Positions 17,727 to 25,680 of a DNA stretch of 64,000 nucleotides are shown here, one piece after another. This DNA comes from Flavobacteriales bacterium. Lineage in GTDB: Bacteria > Bacteroidota > Bacteroidia > Flavobacteriales_F > PHOS-HE28. The stretch is taken from NCBI GenBank assembly GCA_016713865.1, contig JADJOG010000013.1, positions 26,133 through 90,132 on the forward strand, in the 5' to 3' direction. Position 1 is the stretch's first letter, and each line of letters opens with the position of its first letter. Made by a program: the position numbers and the translations under genes. The notes below the pieces were generated by a model. That model made no database searches. It worked only from the letters and a program-made list of their open reading frames with translations, and was not told the origin of the DNA.

Positions 17727-18977
17727 CTAGGGCGCCAAGGAGAGCACGCGGGCCCGCCCGATGATCGCACCAGCTCCTCCAATTACCTCCACGGCATACC
17801 AGCCTGCGGGCAAGTCGCCTCTGGACAGACGCGCCTCATGCGTGAAGGGGCCATGTTGCTTGTACACTAGGCAGCCAAGGCCATCGCGAAGCACGAGTGA
17901 AGAAGCCGGAGCCGGCAGATCAACGACCACCCAGTCCTCAGCGGGCACTGGGCGTACTCGCATTTGAACTAGGGCTTCGTCCTCAGCTACGCCAACCGTT
18001 GCGCAACTGCCCGGAGTGCAGTAATAGATGGGCTGGAGGAAACCACCAGTGTTCACATCCATGTACGGCGGCTGGGGCGGCGATTCCAGCGAGATGTCGC
18101 AGATGCTGATCGGGGCCGAAATGACCCCATGATTCTCAGAATGGCCCGAGATGCACAGACTGCCTGGGCCATACAGGAACCCGTTCGATTGATTGATGAA
18201 GTCGCCGCAGACTAGCTCGCTACCAACATATAGCCGAGTTTGGGCTGTGCCTATGACCGCCCCATTGACGAATGTGCCACATTGAATAAACCCATGGCTA
18301 TCCAAATATTGCTGGACGCGAATCGTATCCGAAACAACCAATGATGCCGCCTGGCCTATCTCGGATGATACATGCAACAGAAAATCGTCAAAAAGCGCAT
18401 CGCCGCCCTCGCTGTAATACCAATTCAAACTCGCCCGGCTCGAAATCCAATGACCTTCATTGACAATGATGTGACCCGATACGCAAAGGCCCGTCCTTAC
18501 CAAACCGACATTATACAGGGGCTGCATGCCCGGAAATCCGACCGCACCAAAGAACTCTGTCGCATCAAGTTCGCCGCGGTTCACGTATCGCCCTTGTCTG
18601 ATCCAGATCGAATCACACAGCATCGTCCCGTATGAGACAACGGAATCTTGAGCATTAATCTCAATTGTTCGAGCAGTGAGGTTGCCCTGAAACAATGCAC
18701 GCCCGCAACCAAGGAGCATTCGAAATTCTTCGGCTACATCCAAGCTTCCATTGACTTGGATCTCGAGGTATCCTACTGACAACGCCATACCGACCGTAGC
18801 GGTCATATGGTGAGCAATTACCAAAGTATCGCAGGAAGCGGGATCGCATCCGCAATCCCAATTAGCCGGAACATTCCACGCTCCGGACTGCACTGTGTGG
18901 CATACAGCACCAGCCGTGTCGTCAATCAAAACGACCATCAGCACCATGATAACGACGCTATTCCTGATGGAGAGCAT
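17727..18977 (-). CDS. T9SS type A sorting-domain secreted protein
   Basis: A 416-residue secreted protein. From the ATG at 18977 it begins with a hydrophobic signal segment (MLSIRNSVVIMVLMVVL) followed by SGAWNVPANWDCGCDPASCD, the G-W-x-x-P-x-W-D-C-G-C pattern found at the mature N-terminus of many T9SS cargo proteins. The middle is beta-rich with recurring xxVNGSLxV / GxFxNxG words typical of a beta-helix. The end (VRPVPAEDWVVVDLPAPA, then LPAGWYAVEVIGG) fits a type A sorting domain. Its sequence, especially 18.2-18.75 kb, is visibly less GC-rich than the neighbouring sugar genes, so it may be a recent insertion in the cluster. Function unknown. Confidence 0.78.
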   Translation of the reverse strand: MLSIRNSVVIMVLMVVLIDDTAGAVCHTVQSGAWNVPANWDCGCDPASCDTLVIAHHMTATVGMALSVGYLEIQVNGSLDVAEEFRMLLGCGRALFQGNLTARTIEINAQDSVVSYGTMLCDSIWIRQGRYVNRGELDATEFFGAVGFPGMQPLYNVGLVRTGLCVSGHIIVNEGHWISSRASLNWYYSEGGDALFDDFLLHVSSEIGQAASLVVSDTIRVQQYLDSHGFIQCGTFVNGAVIGTAQTRLYVGSELVCGDFINQSNGFLYGPGSLCISGHSENHGVISAPISICDISLESPPQPPYMDVNTGGFLQPIYYCTPGSCATVGVAEDEALVQMRVRPVPAEDWVVVDLPAPASSLVLRDGLGCLVYKQHGPFTHEARLSRGDLPAGWYAVEVIGGAGAIIGRARVLSLAP

Positions 18978-19089
18978 GACCTGTAATGCCGAAGCGCAAT
19001 CGAAATACAATCGACCGGAGAACTAGGCCCTGTCGGAAGTCAAAGGAATGATTTCTGAGTTCGCGGCCTTCGCGTAAAACGTCCAGTTA

Positions 19090-19839
19090 TTACAGTCCCG
19101 CGTTCAGCAATTTGCCGCTTGCGATCAACTTGTGCAGGTAAGGCCGCGTGAGCGTGTTGCGGATCGCCTCAACATGATTCATGTTGTGGCAATCGCTACC
19201 GATCAGCTCGTAGGCTCCGGCATCGATGAGGCGCTCAGCTATCTCCTTGGCTTTGGGCCCATATGCGCCCGAGAGCGCGATGAGGTTGAGCTGGAAGAGC
19301 ACGCCGCGATCCTTGAGGCGCTCATACTTGCTGAAATCGTTGTACCAGAAGCTATAGCGCTCCGGATGCGCCAGCACCGGCTTGTATCCCTGTGTCTGCA
19401 TCTGGAATACGAGGGTGAGCAGGATGCTCGGCTCACTGAGGAAGGGCAGCTCGAAGAGTAGCAGTCGATCGCCGAAGGTGAGCACCTCGCCATCAAGGAC
19501 CTTCCGCTCCAGGTCGTGATCGAGGTAATACTCAGCGGCGGCATCCACCTCGATGCTGAGGCCTTGCGCTTCCACTTCGCGACGCAGCTTCTCCAAGCCG
19601 CCGAGGATGATGGCAGGAGAGTTCCTGTAACCATCAGCCATGCTGTGCGGCGTGGTGATCACCTTGCGGTAACCGAGCTCGTGCATGGCCCGCAGCATCT
19701 CCATGCTCTGCTCCAGGTTCTGCGATCCGTCGTCGATGCCGGGGATGAAATGCGAATGCACGTCGCAGCGGAGCACGGAGAGGTCGGCAGGCCCTAATGC
19801 CGCTTCTTTCTTCCCGAACAATCCGCTGAAAAGGCCCAT
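19090..19839 (-). CDS. CpsB/CapC-like PHP-domain tyrosine phosphatase
   Basis: A 249-residue PHP-family metal-dependent phosphatase related to CpsB/YwqE, which dephosphorylates the tyrosine kinase controlling capsule and exopolysaccharide assembly. Motifs: RCDVHSHFIPGIDDG (metal-binding DxHxH) near residue 27, ITTPHSMADGYRN near 60, VLAHPERYSFWYND near 155 and IGSDCHNMNH near 215. Most Bacteroidota polysaccharide clusters carry one. The start ATG lies two bases after the rmlB stop, so it belongs to the same operon. Its partner kinase (Wzc-like) is not in this window. Confidence 0.88.
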   Translation of the reverse strand: MGLFSGLFGKKEAALGPADLSVLRCDVHSHFIPGIDDGSQNLEQSMEMLRAMHELGYRKVITTPHSMADGYRNSPAIILGGLEKLRREVEAQGLSIEVDAAAEYYLDHDLERKVLDGEVLTFGDRLLLFELPFLSEPSILLTLVFQMQTQGYKPVLAHPERYSFWYNDFSKYERLKDRGVLFQLNLIALSGAYGPKAKEIAERLIDAGAYELIGSDCHNMNHVEAIRNTLTRPYLHKLIASGKLLNAGL

Positions 19840-19841
19840 GA

Positions 19842-20902
19842 TCACTGCTGCGCGTAATGCGCGGAGTAGTACTGTTGATAGGCGCCGCTGGTAACGTGAT
19901 CGAGCCACTCGGTGTTGGCGAGGTACCATTCCACCGTGCGCTCAAGGCCGACCTCGAAGGTGATGCTCGGCTTCCACCCCAGCTCGCGCTCGATCTTGCC
20001 CGCGTCGATGGCGTAGCGCAGGTCGTGCCCGGCGCGGTCCGTGACGTAGGTGATGAGCTTGGCGCTCTCGCCTTCCGCACGGCCCAGCTTCTGATCCATG
20101 ATGCGGCAGAGCAGGTGCACGAGGTCGATGTTCTTCCACTCGTTGTGCCCGCCGATGTTATAGGTCTCGCCGTTCTTGCCCGTGTGGAAGATGGTATCGA
20201 TGGCCGAAGCGTGATCCTCCACCCAGAGCCAATCGCGCACGTTCTCGCCCTTGCCGTAAACGGGCAGCGGCTTGTTGTTGCGGATGTTGTTGATCATGAG
20301 CGGGATCAACTTCTCGGGGAAGTGGTGGCTGCCGTAGTTGTTGCTGCAATTGCTCAGCACGAAGGGCAGCTTGTAGGTGTTGCCGTATGCGCGCACGAAA
20401 TGATCGCTTGCGGCTTTGCTGGCGCTGTAAGGGCTCTGCGGATCGTAGGGCGTGGTCTCCAAGAAGAGGCTGTCGTCGTGGAGCGACCCATACACCTCAT
20501 CGGTGCTCACGTGGTAGAAGCGCTTGCCATCCATCGCGCCTTTCCATGCCTCTTTTGCTGCATTCAGCAAGGTGACGGTGCCGAAGACGTTGGTGCGCAC
20601 GAAAGCGAGCGGATCGGTGATGCTGCGATCAACATGGCTCTCGGCGGCGAGGTGGATCACGCCATCGATTGCGTACTCCTTGAACACCGTGGCCACGGCA
20701 TCAGCGTCGCAGATGTCGGCCTTCACGAAGGTGTAGTTGGGTGCGTTCTCGATGTCGCGCAGGTTCTCCAGATTGCCCGCGTAGGTGAGCGCATCGAGGT
20801 TGATGATGCGGTAGTTCGGGTACTTGTGACGAAGCGGCGCACCACATGGCTACCGATGAAACCGGCGCCGCCGGTGATGAGGATGTTGCGCGTCGTGCTC
20901 AC
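19842..20902 (-). CDS. rmlB: dTDP-glucose 4,6-dehydratase (one frameshift)
   Basis: An extended SDR of about 353 residues that converts dTDP-glucose to dTDP-4-keto-6-deoxyglucose. The main frame carries IHLAAESHVDRSI, HVSTDEVYGSL, catalytic TPYDPQSPYSASKAASDH (YxxxK), NYGSHHFPEKLIPL and KNIDLVHLLC. The first 58 residues are in another frame: GTG at 20902 gives MSTTRNILITGGAGFIGSH, then VVRRFVT, and the frames rejoin (KYPNYRIINLDALTYAGNL) if one base is added near 20830, so a one-base deletion is likely. The GTG overlaps the stop of the upstream dehydrogenase (GTGA). Confidence 0.93.
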
Positions 20903-22197
20903 AGGCTCCAGTAGTTCAGGTCCTTGATCTTCTTCCGGAACACGCCCTTGAGGTCAACCAGCACGCCCTTGGGCTTCAACATGCCCTTGAACCAGGCTTC
21001 GTCCTTGCTGGCGTACTCGCTGTGGTTCACCGCGACGATGATCGCATCGTAAGGGCCCTTCATCTCGGGCGCGAGATCGTAGCCGTACTCGTGCTTCACC
21101 TCTTCGGCATCAGCATGCGGATCGGTCACGTCAACAGAGCAGCTGAAGCTCTTCAGCTCATTGATCACATCGGCCACCTTGCTGTTGCGGATGTCGGTGA
21201 CATTCTCCTTGAAGGTGGCGCCCATGACCAGCACGCGGGAGTCTGCGGGGTTCGTTCCGGCAGCGATGACCTTCTTCACCGTCTGCTTGGCCACGTAGCC
21301 GCCCATGCTATCGTTCACGAAACGGCCAGCGTCGATGATCTGCGCGTGGTAGCCGAGCTCCTTCGCCTTGTACACGAGGTAGTAGGGATCCACGCCGATG
21401 CAATGGCCGCCCACGAGCCCCGGCTGGAACTTGAGGAAGTTCCATTTGGTGCCCGCTGCCTCCAGCACATCGTAGGTATTGATGCCCATGCGATTGAAGA
21501 TGATCGAGAGCTCGTTGATCAGGGCTATGTTCACGTCGCGCTGCGTGTTCTCGATGATCTTGGCGGCCTCGGCCACCTTGATGCTGGCCGCGCGGTGAAC
21601 CCCGGCCTTCACCACCAGCTCGTACACCTTGGCGATGATCTCCGCGCTCTCCGGGTCGCAACCGCTGCTCACCTTCACGATGCTCTCCAGCGTGTGCTCC
21701 TTATCACCGGGGTTGATGCGCTCCGGCGAATAGCCCACCTTGAAATCCTCGACGTACTTGAGGTTGCTGAGGCGCTCGAGCAGCGGCACGCAATCCTCCT
21801 CGGTGCAGCCGGGATAAACGGTGCTCTCGTACACCACGAAGTCGTTTTTCTTGAGCACTTGGCCCACGGTGCGCGTCGCGCCGAGCAGCGGGGTGAGATC
21901 GGGAATATTCTGGTTATCGATCGGCGTGGGCACGGCCACGATGAAGAACTCCACGTCCTTCAGGTCGTTCAGATCGGCGGTGAAGTGGATGTCGCAGCCT
22001 TCGAACTCCTTCGCTTCAAGCTCGTTGCTGGGGTCCTCGCCTCGGCGCATCATGTCCACGCGCTTCTGGTTGATGTCGAAGCCCACCACCTTGATTTTGC
22101 GCGCGAAAGCGAGGGCGATGGGAAGTCCTACGTAGCCAAGGCCGATCACGGCGAGCTTGGCGTCCTTCTTCAGCAGTCGGTCATACAGGTTGCTCAT
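20899..22197 (-). CDS. UDP-N-acetylhexosamine 6-dehydrogenase (WbpO/TviB/WbpA-like)
   Basis: A 432-residue nucleotide-sugar dehydrogenase carrying out two successive NAD-dependent oxidations of the sugar C6. Motifs: LAVIGLGYVGLPIALAFA (NAD site), VAVPTPIDNQNIPDL, ESTVYPGCTEEDCVP, YSPERINPGD, AKIIENTQRDVNIALINEL and the catalytic cysteine in GGHCIGVDPYYL near residue 265. ESTVYPG and the PERINPGD spacing place it with enzymes acting on UDP-GlcNAc/UDP-GalNAc rather than UDP-glucose (that paralogue is at 26.8 kb). With the WbpB-, WbpD- and WbpE-like genes it probably starts the UDP-2,3-diacetamido-glucuronate pathway. It overlaps the WbpB-like gene by 17 bases and rmlB by 4. Confidence 0.92.
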   Translation of the reverse strand: MSNLYDRLLKKDAKLAVIGLGYVGLPIALAFARKIKVVGFDINQKRVDMMRRGEDPSNELEAKEFEGCDIHFTADLNDLKDVEFFIVAVPTPIDNQNIPDLTPLLGATRTVGQVLKKNDFVVYESTVYPGCTEEDCVPLLERLSNLKYVEDFKVGYSPERINPGDKEHTLESIVKVSSGCDPESAEIIAKVYELVVKAGVHRAASIKVAEAAKIIENTQRDVNIALINELSIIFNRMGINTYDVLEAAGTKWNFLKFQPGLVGGHCIGVDPYYLVYKAKELGYHAQIIDAGRFVNDSMGGYVAKQTVKKVIAAGTNPADSRVLVMGATFKENVTDIRNSKVADVINELKSFSCSVDVTDPHADAEEVKHEYGYDLAPEMKGPYDAIIVAVNHSEYASKDEAWFKGMLKPKGVLVDLKGVFRKKIKDLNYWSL

Positions 22198-23212
22198 CCT
22201 TCTTCTGGTAAATGCGTTCGATGATCTCCACCACTTTCAATCCTTCCAAGGCGTTGGTGGTGAGCGTTGATTGTCCACGAAGCGTCTCGACGACATTGTC
22301 GATGATGTGCCCGTGGTTGTTGGCGCTGCCCTTGTAGGCGCCATAGTCGTTGGCCGGATTGGTGGGCGCGAGCTCGGGCATGGTGTATCCTTCGATGTGG
22401 CAATGCTCCACCTGATCCATGTACTGCCCGCCGATCTTCACGCTGCCCTTGGAGCCGATCACGGTCATGCTGCTCTCCAGGTTCTTGTCCCACACGGCGG
22501 TGCTGTAGTTGATGCAACCCATTCCGCCATCGAGGAAGCGGAAGTTCACCAACCCGCTATCCTCGAAGGCTGTGAGGTCCTGGTGGGCGAAGTCGGCGAA
22601 CTTGCCCTGGATGTCGGTGATGTCGCCGAAGAGCCAGAACATGATGTCGATGAAGTGGCTGAACTGCGTGAAGAGCGTGCCGCCATCGAGATCGGCGCTT
22701 CCTTTCCACGAGCCGGGCTTGTAGTAGCGCGCGTCGCGGTTCCAGTAGCAATTCACCTGCACCATGAAGATGTCGCCAAGCAATCCCCGATCCACTACGC
22801 TCTTGATCCATTGGCTTGGCGGCGAGTAGCGGTTCTGCATCACGCCGAAGACGGTGCGGTGCATCTGAAGCGCCTTGTAGAGCACCTGCTCGCCGCTGGC
22901 CTTGGTGAGGGCCATGGGCTTCTCGCACACCACATGCTTCCGCGCCTCCAGCGCCTTGATGCTCTGCGGCGCATGCAGGCCGTTCGGAGTGCAGATGTTC
23001 ACCACTTCGATGGCGGGCACAGCAGCGAACATGGCGTCCATGTCATTGAAGAAGGGCGCGTCGAGGCTCTCGATGCCCAGATCGCCTTTCGCACGGTTGT
23101 CGCACAGGGCCAACAGCTCGCACTCGGGATGCCGCTGAATCATTTCCGCGTGCCGCTTACCGATGTGGCCGCAGCCCACCACGGCGAATTTAATCCTCTG
23201 TGCTTCAGCCAT
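22181..23212 (-). CDS. wbpB: WbpB-like Gfo/Idh/MocA oxidoreductase
   Basis: A 343-residue oxidoreductase matching WbpB, which oxidises C3 of UDP-N-acetylglucosaminuronic acid to give the substrate for transamination. Motifs: KFAVVGCGHIGKRHAEMI (NAD site), NICTPNGLHAPQSIKAL, VVCEKPMAL (the conserved EKP lysine), VMQNRYSPPSQWIK and GGTLFTQFSHFIDIMFWLFG (catalytic His region). The ATG at 23212 is preferred; another two codons upstream (23218) is possible. It sits between the dehydrogenase and the WbpD-like acetyltransferase in one operon. The symbol reflects family and context; the reaction has not been checked. Confidence 0.88.
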   Translation of the reverse strand: MAEAQRIKFAVVGCGHIGKRHAEMIQRHPECELLALCDNRAKGDLGIESLDAPFFNDMDAMFAAVPAIEVVNICTPNGLHAPQSIKALEARKHVVCEKPMALTKASGEQVLYKALQMHRTVFGVMQNRYSPPSQWIKSVVDRGLLGDIFMVQVNCYWNRDARYYKPGSWKGSADLDGGTLFTQFSHFIDIMFWLFGDITDIQGKFADFAHQDLTAFEDSGLVNFRFLDGGMGCINYSTAVWDKNLESSMTVIGSKGSVKIGGQYMDQVEHCHIEGYTMPELAPTNPANDYGAYKGSANNHGHIIDNVVETLRGQSTLTTNALEGLKVVEIIERIYQKKDEQPV

Positions 23213-23219
23213 AGGCATC

Positions 23220-23792
23220 TTAGCTCGTGCGTGTAACACGACCATTACTCAGTTGATATTGCTGCCCGCTCTCGGGGCAGGTCGCCAATCCATCCGCATC
23301 GAATTTCAGCTTGTGCCCGAACTCGCTCATCCAACCGGTCTGCTTGGCGGGATTGCCGATCACCAGCGCATAGTCGGGCACTTCCTTGGTAACCACCGCG
23401 CCGGCGCCGATGAAGGCGAAGCGGCCGATGTCATTACCGCAAACGATGGTGGCGTTGGCACCGATGCTCGCGCCCTGCTTCACCACCGTGCGCAGGTACT
23501 GATCGCGGCGGGCCACGGCGCTCCGCGGATTGATCACGTTGGTGAACACCATGCTCGGCCCGAGGAACACATCGTCCTCGCATTCCACGCCGGTGTAGAT
23601 GCTCACGTTGTTCTGCACCTTCACGTTGCGGCCCAGTTTCACGCCGGGGCTCACCACCACGTTCTGCCCGATGTTGCAGCCCTCGCCGATCACGCAGCCC
23701 GGCATGATGTGCGAGAAATGCCAGATGCGCGTGCCCTCGCCAATGGTGCAGCCCTCGTCGATGACGGCGGTGGGGTGGGCGGTGTAGGGCAT
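23220..23792 (-). CDS. wbpD: WbpD-like UDP-amino-sugar N-acetyltransferase
   Basis: A 190-residue left-handed beta-helix acyltransferase. Hexapeptide repeats run through most of it (AVIDEGCTIGEGTRIWHFSH, CVIGEGCNIGQNVVVSPGV, DDVFLGPSMVFTNVINPRS, IGANATIVCG, FAFIGAGAVVTKEVPDYALV). The INPRS motif and size match WbpD, which acetylates the 3-amino group of UDP-2-acetamido-3-amino-2,3-dideoxyglucuronate. Start at the ATG giving MPYTAHPTAVIDEG; an upstream ATG adds eight unlikely residues. It is the first gene of its transcription unit, with a -7-like box about 50 bases upstream. Confidence 0.9.
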   Translation of the reverse strand: MPYTAHPTAVIDEGCTIGEGTRIWHFSHIMPGCVIGEGCNIGQNVVVSPGVKLGRNVKVQNNVSIYTGVECEDDVFLGPSMVFTNVINPRSAVARRDQYLRTVVKQGASIGANATIVCGNDIGRFAFIGAGAVVTKEVPDYALVIGNPAKQTGWMSEFGHKLKFDADGLATCPESGQQYQLSNGRVTRTS

Positions 23793-23842
23793 CTGCTCGA
23801 GTGGCCATGGGCGCATGTGACCATGGGCTCATGATGGGGCCG

Positions 23843-23850
23843 CGAATGTA
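23843..23850 (-). promoter_or_regulatory. Putative -7 promoter element (TACATTCG, minus strand)
   Basis: On the minus strand this reads TACATTCG, 50 bases upstream of the WbpD-like start. It is the best candidate for the wbpD-wbpB-dehydrogenase-rmlB-PHP transcription unit. Confidence 0.45.
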
Positions 23851-23896
23851 CCGAAGGCAACTATCTGGCGCAGACGCGACCTTGACAGGGGCGCGC

Positions 23897-24743
23897 ATGG
23901 GCCGGCTTCGTTACGCTGTCTGGCTGGCTTCCCGCGCTCGCCCATCATCCAGTTCGATGGACCTCGAACCAGTGGTATGTAGGCCCTACCCGCAAGGGAA
24001 CATCTCGACCGAACTTCATCAGCCACCACCTCACGGTACTCCTCGACGGTGATTCGATCATCGACGGTGAACTATGGAGCCGGATGTTCGTGCAGGGCGC
24101 CATCGCGCCATTGCCCACGGCACTTTTCCAAGGCTTGGTGCGGCAAACCGCCGATGTGGTGCTTTTCCGCGATGATCAGGCCGTAGTGGACACGCTCTAC
24201 AACTTCGGACTGCAAGTGGGCGACAGCATGCGCTATGTGTCCTCTTTCTACGACACCTATCTGCCGGTGGGCGAGGATACACCAGGTGCCCGCCGTCCAC
24301 TGGAGGAACTCCTTCCATACCTGGATCGAAGGCATCGGAAGCATCCATGGCCCGCTTGCGCCTCGTATGCCATCGTCGCTCGGTTTCAACTTCGGCATGC
24401 CGGACTCGACTCGAACTACTTGTTTCCTTCAGAACGACCTGCTGGTCTGGAACCACCCGAGTTATGCGGCCTGTGCCGTGAATGTGCTGTTGGGCGTCTC
24501 CAGCCTGAACGCCGGGCCATCGCTTCGCATCCACCCACCCGGCGCTCTTCCAGCCCACCGGGCGGCAGGGCGGCGCGGGGCCCCGCGGGGGGCCCCGGCG
24601 CGGGGGGGGGGCCCGGGGGGGGGGGGGCCCCCGGACAGGGGGGGGAGGAGGGGGGTGGGGGGGAGGACCCGCCCCCGGCCCCCATCGTTGAGGTGCATTT
24701 CGCGGATGGGGCAAGGCAGGCGCTGCGCTGGGTGAAGGAGTAG
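23897..24743 (+). pseudogene. Broken T9SS secreted protein gene (frameshifts plus poly-G block)
   Basis: Pieces of one secreted protein lie in different frames. An ATG at 23897 gives a signal-like start (MGRLRYAVWLA); a shift near 23925 leads to ALAHHPVRWTSNQWYVG, then LDGDSIIDGELWSRMFVQGA and DTLYNFGLQVGDSM. A shift near 24275 leads to FHTWIEGIGSIHGPL and CFLQNDLLVWNHPSY. This order (G-D-[ST]-I-I-x-G, L-Y-[ND]-F-x-L-x-V-G-D, W-I-E-G-I-G-S) is typical of a common Bacteroidota secreted family of unknown function. The last 18 residues, VEVHFADGARQALRWVKE and a stop, look like the end of a type A sorting domain. The domain's start is replaced by G/C-only sequence. Probably an intact gene damaged by sequencing or assembly. 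Confidence 0.7.
24559..24684. other. Extreme G/C low-complexity block
   Basis: About 125 bases that are almost entirely G and C on one strand, with runs of 10 G (24602-24611) and 13 G (24615-24627). Coding similarity of the surrounding secreted-protein gene stops on entering it and resumes on leaving it (VEVHFADG). It looks like low-quality read sequence or a collapsed assembly gap rather than a biological repeat. Confidence 0.75.
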
Positions 24744-24810
24744 CACATGTTGGCCTCACTGCCTCCTGGTGGAAGGGCTCAATGGCTCCGCAATCCCTCT
24801 GCACGCTCGC

Positions 24811-25680
24811 TTACAGCGCAAGCAACGCGTCGGCATGCTGCACCAACGTAGGCTCTATGATGCCGGCCTGCACAAGAGAAGCACACGCCGCGCTCAGTGC
24901 GCTCCGATCAACGGCGCCATCAGCGCTCCATCGCACATCCGCGAACCACTCACGCGCATCCTCCACGCTGATCTTGTAGCGCTGCGCGATCATTTCCGGT
25001 GCGGTCTTTTTCTGCATCAGGCCAACGGCTTGGTCGCGGATCACTTTCAAAACGCGCGCGATTTCCTTCGGATGCTCAGCTAGGGCAGCTTCGGTTGCCA
25101 CGATCACGAACGATGGCCATTGAGAGCTGTGCTCATCAACGCATCGTAACGTACCCGCATCCACCAGATGCTTCGTGGTGTACTTCTCCCAGAGGAAGGC
25201 AATAGGATCCGAGCCCTTCAAGCGTTCCGCTGCACCTGCTAGGTCGTTCACCACGATGAGGTCGCTTGCGGCAGGTGTCCATCCGTTGGCGTGAGCGTAA
25301 GCCATGGCCGCCAAGTGGCTCCCAGAATTGATTCGGCTTATTGCGAAGGGCACATGCTTCAGTTCTTCAGCTTTCGTGATGGCGGTGCGCGCCCCAACAT
25401 GCACGCCCCAGGTGAGCGGTGTTTGCACATAGTTGGCCACGATGCGATGGGGAGCGCCGTTGAGTATGTCTCGAACCGCGCCTTCGGTAACCAGCACCGC
25501 CAGATCCACCTCGCTGTTGCGCAGCATCGCGCACATGCGGCCCGTTCCTTCAGGCACGGTGCTCCATTTCAGTTCGACGCCAGCACGCACGAAAGCGCGC
25601 CGCTCCAGCGCCAGCATCCATGGCAGGTTGAAATGCTCCGGAACCCCGGCGATCCGTAAGGGAACGAGTTCCCTTTTCAC
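24811..25680 (-). CDS. ABC transporter substrate-binding-like protein without signal peptide
   Basis: A 289-residue protein with the fold pattern of NMT1/SsuA-type periplasmic binding proteins: PLRIAGVPEHFNLPWMLALE at the N-terminus, EGTGRMCAMLRNSEVDLAVL (about residues 44-63), then HVGARTAITKAEELKHVPFA and ISRINSGSHLAAMAYA. Such proteins usually feed ABC permeases with sulfonates, thiamine precursors or similar. This one lacks a signal peptide and lipobox, and no permease or ATPase gene is nearby. It starts with GTG overlapping the UXS stop (GTGA), so it is translationally coupled to UDP-xylose synthase. Either a cytoplasmic ligand-binding protein or an enzyme sharing the fold; ligand unknown. 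Confidence 0.78.
   Translation of the reverse strand: MKRELVPLRIAGVPEHFNLPWMLALERRAFVRAGVELKWSTVPEGTGRMCAMLRNSEVDLAVLVTEGAVRDILNGAPHRIVANYVQTPLTWGVHVGARTAITKAEELKHVPFAISRINSGSHLAAMAYAHANGWTPAASDLIVVNDLAGAAERLKGSDPIAFLWEKYTTKHLVDAGTLRCVDEHSSQWPSFVIVATEAALAEHPKEIARVLKVIRDQAVGLMQKKTAPEMIAQRYKISVEDAREWFADVRWSADGAVDRSALSAACASLVQAGIIEPTLVQHADALLAL

Noticed and set aside
24058..24804. Proline/glycine-rich open frames on both strands over the poly-G block
   Set aside because: They arise because G/C-only sequence lacks stop codons; the proline or glycine runs are artefacts of the block.
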